A stretch of DNA of 64,000 bases from Rathayibacter rhapontici (lineage in GTDB: Bacteria > Actinomycetota > Actinomycetes > Actinomycetales > Microbacteriaceae). The DNA lies in the NCBI RefSeq assembly GCF_001995175.1, contig NZ_MUKN01000010.1, positions 17,181-81,180 of the forward strand, read 5' to 3'. The translations under genes were made by a program, and so were the position numbers. Of this stretch, positions 36,725 to 45,188 are shown piece after piece (position 1 is the first letter of the stretch; the number at the start of each line of letters is the position of its first letter). The notes below the pieces were generated by a model. The model had not been told where the DNA came from. It made no database searches and was given only the letters and a program-made list of their open reading frames with translations.

Positions 36725-37702
36725 CTAGCGCGCGCCGTCCACCCGCGCCGACGCGGGCAGGGCGAGGTCGTGGATGTAGGCGGCGAGGTCGAGCAGCGGC
36801 TGACCCTCGTGCGGTCCGATCCCCTCCGGCTTCCAGCGGCTGATCGGTTCGATCATGAGCCGAGAGCTGTGGCGGAGGTAGTACTTGGCCGAGGTGGGGT
36901 AGCGCGAGTTGATCGTGTGCTCGGCCACCGTCAGGAGGCGCTGCACGGCGACGGCCTCCTCCGAAGGCTGGTCGTCGTAGTGCTCGCAGAGCCACGCCAC
37001 GTGCTCGGGGTAGATGTTGGCGGCGTAGCCGCTGAGTCCCGCCGCGCCGAGGCGGAGGGACTCGGTCAGCGAGGAGATCTGCGCGTTGTAGAGCTTCATC
37101 GGCGTGCCGACGATCGCCCTCAGCCGCTCCTCCATGGTCGCGAGCGAGTGCGAGGTGTCCTTGTAGAAGACGAAGCGCCCGGTGCCGGCCATCCAGGCCA
37201 CGTTCTCGGTCGAGGGCAGCCGCTTGAAGGGCACCGGGCACTCGTAGATGCCGAACCGCGCCTCGGGGACGGCGTCGAGGATGTGCTGCACCGTGGCGCG
37301 CCACTCCTCCTCGGTGGTGGTGAGCCCGCCGACCAGGGAGGAGATGAGGACGACCGCGTCGACCCCGGTCGCGGCCATCGCCGCCGCCGACGCCGCCTGC
37401 TCGTCGGGCGTCCCGGAGGAGACGGAGGAGGCGACCACGGGCACCCGGCCGGCCGCGCGGTCGACCACGCGGCGCGCGAGGGCGAGCCGCTCCTCCTCGG
37501 TCAGGTCGTACATCTCGCTCGAGAGCGCGACGGTGAAGATGCCGGCGGCGCCGTTGTCGATCAGCCAGTCGGTCAGGGCGTCGACCTGCTCGAAGTCGAG
37601 GGAGCGGTCGGGACGGAACGGGGTGAGCATCACGGGCCAGCCTCCATCGGGCAGGGTCGCTCCGGCGGTCGTCGTGGTCGTCGGGGTGTCGGTGCTGGTC
37701 AT
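36725..37702 (-). CDS. Dihydrodipicolinate synthase/N-acetylneuraminate lyase family protein
   Basis: 325 aa DapA-superfamily barrel. GWPVMLTPFRPDRSLDFE at the N-terminus, ASSVSSGTPDEQA, GIYECPVPFKR with the conserved Tyr, and VFYKDTSHSL with the Schiff-base Lys. Such enzymes cleave or dehydrate 2-keto sugar acids. Context in an ABC-importer operon argues for catabolic aldolase/dehydratase activity rather than lysine synthesis. The true substrate is unknown. Confidence 0.85.
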   Translation of the reverse strand: MTSTDTPTTTTTAGATLPDGGWPVMLTPFRPDRSLDFEQVDALTDWLIDNGAAGIFTVALSSEMYDLTEEERLALARRVVDRAAGRVPVVASSVSSGTPDEQAASAAAMAATGVDAVVLISSLVGGLTTTEEEWRATVQHILDAVPEARFGIYECPVPFKRLPSTENVAWMAGTGRFVFYKDTSHSLATMEERLRAIVGTPMKLYNAQISSLTESLRLGAAGLSGYAANIYPEHVAWLCEHYDDQPSEEAVAVQRLLTVAEHTINSRYPTSAKYYLRHSSRLMIEPISRWKPEGIGPHEGQPLLDLAAYIHDLALPASARVDGAR

Positions 37703-37741
37703 GTCGGTCCTTGTCTGTCGAAGGGTCGGTGCGGAGGGGCG

Positions 37742-38674
37742 TCAGCCCTTGAGCGAGCCGCTCACCAGGTCCAGGCGCCAGTAGCGCTGCAGGAACAGGA
37801 AGAGCGCGATGAGGGGGATCGTCGAGATCAGGCAGCCCATGATCACGACGTTGTAGGTGTTGGGCTGGTCGTTCCCCTGGTTCATCAGCGAGTAGAAGCC
37901 CACCGTCAGAGGGAAGGTCTCGGTGCGCGAGAGCATGATGAACGGCAGCAGGAAGTTGTTCCAGATGCCGACGAAGTGCAGCAGGAACACGGTGATCAGG
38001 CCCGGCACCATCGGGTACACGGCGATCCGCGAGAAGATGCGCCACTCGCTCGCGCCGTCGATCCGGCCCGCCTCGAGCATCTCGGTGGGCACGACCGCGG
38101 TGGCGTAGATCCGGCACAGGTAGATGCTGAACGGGCTGATCATGCAGGGCAGCAGCACCGACCAGTACGTCCCGGCGATCCCGATCGAGGAGAGCAGCAG
38201 GTACTGCGGGATCGCGAGGATCACCCCGGGGATGAGGACGCCGATCAGCAGGAAGTCGAAGACCAGCTTCTTGCCGCGGAACGAGTACTTCGCGAGGCCG
38301 TAGCCGGCGAGGGCCGAGACGACGGTGCCGAGCAGCCCGCCGCCTCCGGCGAAGATCAGGCTGTTCAGGCACCACGACCAGAACGCGCCGTCGCCGACTC
38401 CGAGCAGCAGGGCGAAGTTCTCCTGGAACCCGCCGGTGAAGCTCGGCGCGAGCGAGAAGGTCGTGAACAGCTCGCCCGAGCGCTTCGTCGCGGCGGTGAA
38501 GAGCCAGACGACGGGGAGGAGGCAGTAGCCGGCTCCGATCAGCAGGACGGCGGTGGGCCAGAACGCGGCGCGCGGCCGGGTGACGGTCGGCCCGCGGCGG
38601 CGCGAGCGGACCGACTGCGCGGCCTGCCGCGGATCCTCGACGACGGGAGGCAGCTTCGTGAGGGTGTCGGTCAT
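37742..38674 (-). CDS. Carbohydrate ABC transporter permease (MalG type)
   Basis: 310 aa. Six transmembrane helices starting FWPTAVLLIGAGYCLLPV, with coupling loop LEAGRIDGASEWRIFSRIAV. Two bases separate its start from the stop of the upstream permease. Part of a second CUT1-type importer. Confidence 0.9.
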   Translation of the reverse strand: MTDTLTKLPPVVEDPRQAAQSVRSRRRGPTVTRPRAAFWPTAVLLIGAGYCLLPVVWLFTAATKRSGELFTTFSLAPSFTGGFQENFALLLGVGDGAFWSWCLNSLIFAGGGGLLGTVVSALAGYGLAKYSFRGKKLVFDFLLIGVLIPGVILAIPQYLLLSSIGIAGTYWSVLLPCMISPFSIYLCRIYATAVVPTEMLEAGRIDGASEWRIFSRIAVYPMVPGLITVFLLHFVGIWNNFLLPFIMLSRTETFPLTVGFYSLMNQGNDQPNTYNVVIMGCLISTIPLIALFLFLQRYWRLDLVSGSLKG

Positions 38675-38676
38675 GA

Positions 38677-39606
38677 TCAGTCTTCTCCGAAGGCGCGCGT
38701 CTGCAGGAACCGCAGCAGGCCGAGCGAGGCGATGAGGGTGAGGAGGGTGACCACGACCGAGGTCGCGGACGCCGAGAACAGGTCGTTCGTGACGAAGGCG
38801 TCGCGGTAGATCAGCATCATCGGCACCCAGTCCGAGCCGATCACCGTGGTGAGCGTCACGAGCGTGTTCGGCTCCGAGAACACCTGCAGCGCGCCGATGA
38901 TCGAGAACAGGCCGGTCATGATGACGCCCGGGACGATCAGCGGCAGCTTGATGCGCAGGGCGAGCTGCCACTCCGAGCAGCCGTCGATGCGGGCGGCGTC
39001 GTAGATCTCGGGCGGGAGGCCCCGCAGCGAGGTGTAGAGGATCACCATGTTGAAGCCGACGGAGCCCCAGATCGCGATGTTCGCGACCGAGAGGAAGACG
39101 GAGTCGGGGCCCAGGAAGACCGGCGCGGGGAGTCCGAGGGCGCTCGCCGCGTCGACGAAGGGGCTGACTCCCGGCAGGTAGAGGAAGCCCCACATCAGCG
39201 CGGCGATCACGCCCGGCACCGCGTACGGCACGAAGATCGCGATCCGCGAGAAGCGGCCGAAGCGGGTCGAGAGGTTGTCGAGCAGGAGCGCGAACACCAG
39301 CGCGAGGATCATCGTGACCGGCACCGAGAGCAGCGCGTAGGTCAGCATCCGGCCGAATCCGGCCCACAGGGCGGGGTCCGACAGGGTGCGCGCGTAGTTG
39401 TCGAAGCCGACGAACGTCTCGCGCTTGACCCCGAGGCCGCTGCCGCTGACCGTGCTGCCGCGGAAGCTGAGCCAGACCGTGTAGAGCAGCGGGAGGGCGA
39501 GGAGCCCGACGGCCAGGAGCACAGCGGGAGCCACGAAGAGCCAGGGTGCGGCTCGCGGGGCGAGGGTCGAGGGGCGCCCGGGGGAGGGCGCGGTCGTGGT
39601 CGTCAT
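38677..39606 (-). CDS. Carbohydrate ABC transporter permease (MalF type)
   Basis: 309 aa. Six transmembrane helices (APWLFVAPAVLLAVGLLALP first) and coupling loop YDAARIDGCSEWQLALRIKLP. It lies downstream of the binding-protein gene across a strong intercistronic hairpin. Confidence 0.9.
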   Translation of the reverse strand: MTTTTAPSPGRPSTLAPRAAPWLFVAPAVLLAVGLLALPLLYTVWLSFRGSTVSGSGLGVKRETFVGFDNYARTLSDPALWAGFGRMLTYALLSVPVTMILALVFALLLDNLSTRFGRFSRIAIFVPYAVPGVIAALMWGFLYLPGVSPFVDAASALGLPAPVFLGPDSVFLSVANIAIWGSVGFNMVILYTSLRGLPPEIYDAARIDGCSEWQLALRIKLPLIVPGVIMTGLFSIIGALQVFSEPNTLVTLTTVIGSDWVPMMLIYRDAFVTNDLFSASATSVVVTLLTLIASLGLLRFLQTRAFGED

Positions 39607-39635
39607 GGGAACCTCACTGTTCGAGACGGACGGAC

Positions 39636-39660
39636 GGGGCCCCGCGGCGCGCGGGGCCCC
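39636..39660 (-). terminator. Intercistronic hairpin between binding-protein and permease genes
   Basis: GGGGCCCCGCG (39636-39646) pairs perfectly with CGCGGGGCCCC (39650-39660) around a 3-nt loop. No U tract follows. Such hairpins after binding-protein genes often reduce or protect transcripts so that the binding protein is made in excess over the permeases. Confidence 0.7.
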
Positions 39661-39666
39661 GGGGCG

Positions 39667-40992
39667 CTACTCCGCGACGTCGTAGCCGGACTTCTCGAGG
39701 TCGGCGACGGTCGCCTCCTGGACGCTCGAGAGAGCCTCCGTGAAGTCGCCCTTCTCGTTGACCGCGGCGCTGAAGGCGTTGGTGAAGGCGTCGTAGGCGA
39801 CCGAGACGTTGGGGCCCCAGGTCACCGACGCGGTCATCCGGTCGATCTCGTCGGCGGTCGCGTAGAAGTCAGTCTGCTCGGGGAGCAGGGCCGGGGCCTG
39901 CTGCAGCTCGGGCAGCTCCCGACCGGCGAGGGAGGCCGGCCAGATGCTGGCGTACTCGATGTACGCCTCCAGGGCCTCGGTCGAGGTGTTGAGCCAGAGC
40001 GCGAACTCGCGAGCCTGCTCCGGGTGGTCGGAGCCGGTGGTCACGATCGTCCCACTGCCGCCCAGGACGCCCGAGGCCGGGTCCGACGGGGTCCACTGCG
40101 GGATCGGCACTGCGGCCCATTTCCCGATCGTGTCGGGCGCGTTGTTCTGCAGCAGCGGAGGGGTCCAGACCGCGCCGAGCCAGCTGGCCAGGGTGCCGTC
40201 GGCGAGGGCGGCCTGCCATTCCGGCGTGAAGGTCTTGAAGGTCGCGAGGCTGCCGTCCTCGACGAGACCCTGCCAGTACTCGGCGACCTTCTGCGAGGCG
40301 GGGTCGTCGATGGCGACGGTCCAGGTGCCGTCCTCCTGGCTCCACCACTCGGCGCCGGCCTGCTGGCTGAGACCGGCGAACAGCTGAGCGTCGTTCGCGG
40401 GGAACGTCGCGATGTACTTCGTCGGATCGGCGGCGCGCAGCGCCCGGGCGGTGGCGGCGTACTCGTCCCAGGTGGTGGGGGCGGTGAGGCCGTTCGCCTC
40501 GAAGATGTCGGTGCGGTAGTAGAGGAACATCGGCGCGGTGCCCTGCGGGACGGCGTAGTTCACTCCGTCGAAGGTCGTGAGGTCCCAGGCAGGTCCGGCG
40601 GTCTCGTCCTCGCGGTCGCCCATGATCGACGTGACGTCGGAGGCGATCTCGCTCGTGATCAGGTTCGGCAGGTTCTCGTAGGTGGTGTTCGAGAGGTCGG
40701 GCAGGGTGCCGGCCTGCTTCGCGGCGCTGAGCTTCGCGACGATCTCGGCGCCGCCGGTGGAGGTGTTGACCTTCACCTGCGTGTCGGGGTTGGCCTGGTT
40801 CCAGACGTCGACGATCTTCTCGATGTTGGGCGCCCACGACCAGTACTCGAGGGTGACGGGGCCGTCGGCGGCGTCGCTCTCGGCGGCCGAGTCGGTCGCG
40901 CCGGAGCAGCCGGCGAGGAGGGCGGCGGCGGTGAGGGCGGTCACTGCCGCGAGGGACCTGGGGAACATCTTCGTTCTCATCGGAGTCTTCAT
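39667..40992 (-). CDS. Extracellular solute-binding lipoprotein of the LacI-regulated sugar locus
   Basis: 441 aa. Signal peptide with lipobox LLAGCSG, then a family-1 sugar-binding fold (TLEYWSWAPNIEKIVDVWNQ, APMFLYYRTDIFEANGL, GVLGGSGTIVTTGS). It would bind the imported sugar at the cell surface. The start is taken at ATG 40992; a second in-frame ATG at 40980 is possible. Two LacI-type operators lie just upstream. Confidence 0.88.
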   Translation of the reverse strand: MKTPMRTKMFPRSLAAVTALTAAALLAGCSGATDSAAESDAADGPVTLEYWSWAPNIEKIVDVWNQANPDTQVKVNTSTGGAEIVAKLSAAKQAGTLPDLSNTTYENLPNLITSEIASDVTSIMGDREDETAGPAWDLTTFDGVNYAVPQGTAPMFLYYRTDIFEANGLTAPTTWDEYAATARALRAADPTKYIATFPANDAQLFAGLSQQAGAEWWSQEDGTWTVAIDDPASQKVAEYWQGLVEDGSLATFKTFTPEWQAALADGTLASWLGAVWTPPLLQNNAPDTIGKWAAVPIPQWTPSDPASGVLGGSGTIVTTGSDHPEQAREFALWLNTSTEALEAYIEYASIWPASLAGRELPELQQAPALLPEQTDFYATADEIDRMTASVTWGPNVSVAYDAFTNAFSAAVNEKGDFTEALSSVQEATVADLEKSGYDVAE

Positions 40993-41047
40993 CCTGACGT
41001 CGATCCTCTGCGGCTCTGCAGAGGGTGATCGGGTCGCCGTCCCGGGG

Positions 41048-41065
41048 TTCGTTACCGGTAACGAA
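41048..41065. promoter_or_regulatory. LacI-type operator 1
   Basis: TTCGTTACCGGTAACGAA is a perfect 18-bp palindrome with the central CG typical of LacI-family operators, 56 bp upstream of the binding-protein start. The adjacent LacI gene is the expected ligand. Confidence 0.8.
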
Positions 41066-41113
41066 GTGTGCGACAGCATCACAGTAGGGCGGCCCGTCGT
41101 CCGCCGCAAGAGG

Positions 41114-41131
41114 TGCTTCGTTACCGCTCAC
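41114..41131. promoter_or_regulatory. LacI-type operator 2 (imperfect)
   Basis: TTCGTTACCGCTCACGAT repeats the left half of operator 1 exactly and part of the right half, 66 bp away from it. A second site at this distance could allow repression by DNA looping. Confidence 0.6.
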
Positions 41132-41175
41132 GATTCGATCGGCCGGCGCCGGCGGACCCTGCGCAAGGGATCGCG

Positions 41176-42173
41176 TCAGGCGGACGGGGCCGTCGACGCG
41201 CGCACGACGAGCCGGGGTGCGGGGTACTCCACGGTCTCGGTCGGGGCCGACTCCTCGACCATCGCGATCAGCGAGAGGACCGCCGCGCGTCCCATGCCCT
41301 CGAAGTCCTGCCGGATCGTGGTGAGGGGCGGATGGAAGAACTCGGCCTCGGCGATGTCGTCGAAGCCGACGACGCTGATGTCCTCCGGGATCCGCCGCCC
41401 GGTCTCGTGCAGCCGGAGCAGGAGCCCGAGGGCCATCCGGTCGTTCGCTGCGACGACCGCCGTGACGCCGGGATCGGCAACGAGCGCGGGCGCGCCGAGT
41501 AGCCGGATCGGGACGACCAGTCGCCGTGCACCAGCGGCAGGGCGGGCAGACCGGCGTCGGCCATCGACTCCTCGTAGGCGCGGGCGCGGTCCTGCGCCGA
41601 GATCCACCGCTCGGGACCGGCGAGGTGGGCGATGCGGCGGTGCCCGAGCTCGAGCAGGTGGGACACGGCGAGCCGGGTGCCGACGGCGGAGGCGCCGCTC
41701 GCGCGCGGGCCGCCGCGGTCGATGTGCACGGGGATCGGCAGATCGAGCGTGCGCAGGGCCTCGCCCACCTCGTCCGTGGGAGCCGTGGCGAGGATCCCCT
41801 CGAGGTCCCGACTGCCGAGGGCGTCGAGCGCGTCGCGGAGCTCGGCGGGGTCGGACGAGTCGACGCTGATGATGTCGAGGGAGTAGCCGACGCGGCGGGC
41901 GGCCTCGCTCGCTCCCTGCATCGTCTTGCCGGGAGCGGTTCCGGCGAGCTCGTGCACCAGGGCGCCGAGGCGGTGGGTGCGCCGGGTGGCGAGGGAGCGT
42001 GCGGTGGTGTTCGTCCGGTAGTTCAGCGCGCGCAGGGCCTCCTCGACCCGGACGCGGTTCGCGGGGCGGATGCCGCCCGTGCCGGTGAGGAATCGCGAGA
42101 CGGTCTGGTGCGAGACCCCCGCCATCCGGGCGACGTCGTAGATGGTCGCCGCCCGTGCTGGTCTCTCGGACAT
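41176..42173 (-). CDS. LacI family transcriptional regulator, frameshifted
   Basis: N-terminal LacI HTH (ATIYDVARMAGVSHQTVSRF, then the hinge helix region VEEALRALNYRTNTTAR) and a periplasmic-binding-like effector domain. The frame breaks at about 41499: after GDWSSRSGY it continues in another frame as LGAPALVADPG, VVAANDRMALGLLLRLHE and SVVGFDDIAEAEFFHPPLTT. One added base restores 332 aa (998 bp plus 1). Located just upstream of the ABC importer operon, whose promoter carries LacI operators. Confidence 0.88.
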
Positions 42174-42278
42174 CCCGCCTCCGTCCTCGTCGATCCGTCT
42201 GCGGCAACGATAGGGGAGCGTCGCGGTCGGGACGGCGCGAGCCGGCCGGCGCCGCCGCTCCCCAGCCCGGCTCTAAAG

Positions 42279-42301
42279 CAGAACTGTATGGTACAGTTCT
42301 G
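42279..42301. promoter_or_regulatory. TetR operator over the tetR promoter
   Basis: CAGAACTGTA and TACAGTTCTG form a perfect 10-bp inverted repeat around TGG. The right arm contains TACAGT (42292-42297), which lies 7 nt before the GTG start and can be the -10 of a leaderless tetR transcript. Binding would directly block this promoter. Confidence 0.75.
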
Positions 42302-42304
42302 TTC

Positions 42305-42925
42305 GTGCAGCCTCCCGTGTCCGCCTACTCGCTCCGCCGTGCGGACGCGGTGCTCGAGGCGACGCTGGACGTGCTGGCCGAGGTCGGCTTCGCCCGCCTG
42401 ACCGTCGACATGATCGCGACGCGGGCGCACGCGTCCAAGGCGACCATCTACCGCCGCTGGGCGACGAAGACCGAGCTGGTGCGCGCTGCCGCCGCGCTGG
42501 TCGAGGTCGAGACGATCCCGGCCGAGGTCGGGGCCGAGCCGGCCGAGGCCCTCCGCGCCGTCCTCGAGAGCCTGCGGTCGATGACCGTCGGCCGGCTCGG
42601 CCGCCTCGTCAGCGCCCTGACCACCGCGGCGGTCGACGACCCCGGCATCCGCGCGACGGTCCACGAGGAGCTCGTGATCCCGCTGCACCGCGGCACCGCC
42701 GCCGCCCTCGACGAGCTGCGCGACGCCGGAGTGATCGACGCCCATGCCGACACCGCGCTGGCCGCGCGGGCGCTGATCGCGCTGACGGTCGACCGCGCCG
42801 TCGCCACGGGCACTGCGGCGACTCCGGCCGAGCTCGAGGCGCTGCTCGCGGCCTGGGTGCTGCCGGTACTCGCGCCGGCCGCGACGGGACGACGGACGAA
42901 GGGGCCGACGGCCGGACCCGGATAG
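42305..42925 (+). CDS. TetR/AcrR family transcriptional regulator
   Basis: 206 aa from GTG 42305. HTH: ILDVLAEVG-like LEATLDVLAEVGFARLTV, then IATRAHASKATIYRRWATK. The C-terminal domain fits TetR_C-type ligand binding. A longer in-frame start upstream would cross the operator. It is followed 50 bp later by the DHA2 efflux gene, so it is probably the local repressor of that pump and of itself. Confidence 0.88.
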   Translation: MQPPVSAYSLRRADAVLEATLDVLAEVGFARLTVDMIATRAHASKATIYRRWATKTELVRAAAALVEVETIPAEVGAEPAEALRAVLESLRSMTVGRLGRLVSALTTAAVDDPGIRATVHEELVIPLHRGTAAALDELRDAGVIDAHADTALAARALIALTVDRAVATGTAATPAELEALLAAWVLPVLAPAATGRRTKGPTAGPG

Positions 42926-42975
42926 CAGGAGCCCCGCTCCCGCATCCCCGTCACCCTCTCCAGTCAGGAACACCC

Positions 42976-44525
42976 GTGCCCACGTCCTCCCGCGCGCCCG
43001 AAACCGCGCGCCGCACTCCTCGTCGGGGCCGCCCCGGCGTCACCCTCGCCGCCGTCTCGTTCGGCCTCTTCATGGTCGGACTCGACGGCACCGTCGTCTC
43101 GATCGCCAACCCCGCCATCGCCGCCTCGCTCGGCACCTCGTTCGCCGAGCTGCAGTGGATCACCAACGCGTACCTGCTCGGCCTCGCGGTGTTCCTCATC
43201 CTGGGCGGCACGCTCGGCGACCGCTTCGGCCGCCGCCGCATGTACCTGATCGGCGTCGCCGCCTTCGCCGTCACCTCGGTCGCCATCGGCCTGGTCGGGT
43301 CGGCGGAGGGGGTCATCGCCTTCCGCGCCCTCCAGGGCCTGAGCGCCGCGCTGCTCATGCCGCAGACGCTCGCCCTGCTGCGCTCGACCTTCCCGAAGGA
43401 GAAGTTCGGCATGGCCGTGGGCATCTGGGGCGGCGTCTCCTCGGTCGCCATCGCGGCGGGTCCGATCGTCGGAGGAGCGCTCGTCGCGCTCTTCGGCTGG
43501 GAGTCGGTCTTCTTCATCAACGCCCCGATCGCCGTCGTCGGCCTGCTCCTCGGCTGCAGCGTGCTGGCGGAGTCGACCGCTCCGACCCGCGGGCGCTTCG
43601 ACGTCGCCGGCGTGGCGCTGCTCGCCCTCGGCCTCTTCGGCCTCGTGCTGGGCGTCGTCCAGTCGGAGTCGTGGGGCTGGACGAGCCCGCTGACGCTCGG
43701 CGCGATCGCGCTCGGGCTGGTGCTGCTCGCTGCCTTCGTCGTGGTCGAGAACCGCGTCGGGACGCCCCTGGTGCCGATGTCGCTGTTCCGGAACCCGACG
43801 CTCTCGGTCGGGGCCGTCGCCATCGCCGTCAACTTCTTCGCCCTGTTCGGGGCGACGTTCTTCCTGTCGCTGTTCCTGCTCAACCTGCGCGGCGTCTCGG
43901 GCGTGCAGGCCGGCGTGATGCTCCTGCCGCTCAGCGGGGTGTCGATCATCGCGTCGCCGCTGGGGGCGATGCTGGTCGCGAAGTGGGGCATCCGGCCCAC
44001 GATGACGACGGGGCTCGGCCTGATCGCCGTGTCGATGCTCGGACTGACGTTCCTCACGACCGACTCGGCCTACCTCGCGATGGCCGTGCCGTTCGTGCTG
44101 CTCGCCCTCGGCGTCGGCCTGGTCATGACCTCCGGAGCGACGCGATCGTCGGCAGCGCACCCGTCCGCCTGGCGGGCGTGGCGGGGGGGCTCCAGGCCAC
44201 GTCGCTGCAGCTCGGCGGCGCGCTCGGCACCTCCGTCTTCGCCGCGGTCGTCGCGGCGGCGGCGAGTGCGGGCACGAGCGGGCTCGGTCTCTCGGAGTCT
44301 GCGCGCGAGGGCGTCGCGCAGGGGCTCGTCCCCGCCGGCGCCGCACCGGACGTCGCGGCCGCGGCCGCCGACGCGTTCCTGGGCGGGCTGCACACCGCGT
44401 TCCTCGCCGCCGCGGTGGTCGCGGCGGTCGCCGCGGTGCTCGCCCTGGTCTTCGTCCGCTCGAGCACCCCGCACCACGACGGAGCGACGGTGCTCGAGGA
44501 GGTCGCCGCGGGCACGGCGGCCTGA
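42976..44525 (+). CDS. DHA2 family (EmrB/QacA-like) MFS drug transporter, frameshifted
   Basis: Fourteen-helix MFS exporter: LDGTVVSIANPAI (motif D1), LGGTLGDRFGRRRMYLIG (motif A) and ALLMPQTLALL (motif C region). The frame breaks at about 44138, after VGLVMTSG; the remainder (DAIVGSAPVRLAGVAGGLQA to VLEEVAAGTAA) is in another frame. One added base (1550 bp plus 1) gives 516 aa. It would export toxic compounds using the proton gradient and is probably controlled by the preceding TetR gene. Confidence 0.87.
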
Positions 44526-44531
44526 CGACGA

Positions 44532-44560
44532 CGAGGGGCTCCCGACGCGGGAGCCCCTCG
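44532..44560. terminator. Bidirectional terminator between the efflux gene and the ygiB-like gene
   Basis: CGAGGGGCTCCCG (44532-44544) and CGGGAGCCCCTCG (44548-44560) form a perfect 13-bp stem with a 3-nt loop between convergent genes. Confidence 0.75.
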
Positions 44561-44561
44561 C

Positions 44562-45188
44562 TCAGCCGCCGACGCTCGAGCCGAAGCCCGACTTGCCCGT
44601 GCTGCCGAAGCCGCCCGAGAGGGTCTGCTTGGAGCCGACGGTCGCTCCGGCCGGCGCCTTCTGCACGACGTCGGGCTGCGTCGCTCCGCGCGCCGCGAAT
44701 CCGCCGCTCGTGACGGGCGCCCAGCTGGTCGCGCGGGTCGAGTTCCACCGCGACGACGCGAAGATGAGGGGGCCGAGCCAGAAGCCGCCGGCGTAGTGGC
44801 CGCGGTACTCGTCGGTCGCCTCGCAGAGCTGCTCCGGATCGTCGGCCACGGTCTCGCCCTCGGCCTGCAGCTTCGCGATCTGCTCGCGGACGTCGGCCAG
44901 GCAGTCCTCGCGGCTCGCGTAGACCGGGCGCTCGGCGTTCTCGGGGATCACGTAGTCCTCGCCGTCGGCTCCGGTGGTCACGACGCCGTCGGACGACGGA
45001 TCGCCCGCGCTCAGCGCGACCGCCAGGCCGATCGCCCCGACCGCGACGACTCCGCCGATGATGAGGCCGCGGCGCTTGGAGGCGATGCCGCTGATGCCCA
45101 CGTCGGCGGAGCGGCGGCGGTCGGTGCGGACGCCGCCGCCGACGTTCTCGGTGCCGGCGTCGCGGGGACGGTTCTCGGGGTCGGTCAT
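44562..45188 (-). CDS. YgiB/DUF1190-like membrane-anchored protein
   Basis: 208 aa. An N-terminal hydrophilic segment is followed by one transmembrane helix (RGLIIGGVVAVGAIGLAVAL). The outer part has YASREDCLADV, LCEATDEYRGHYAGGFW and a C-terminal Gly/Phe/Ser tail (GGFGSTGKSGFGSS). This layout resembles E. coli YgiB (DUF1190), whose gene also neighbours a glutathionylspermidine-synthase-like gene. The start overlaps the stop of that gene here (ATGA). Function unknown. Confidence 0.65.
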   Translation of the reverse strand: MTDPENRPRDAGTENVGGGVRTDRRRSADVGISGIASKRRGLIIGGVVAVGAIGLAVALSAGDPSSDGVVTTGADGEDYVIPENAERPVYASREDCLADVREQIAKLQAEGETVADDPEQLCEATDEYRGHYAGGFWLGPLIFASSRWNSTRATSWAPVTSGGFAARGATQPDVVQKAPAGATVGSKQTLSGGFGSTGKSGFGSSVGG

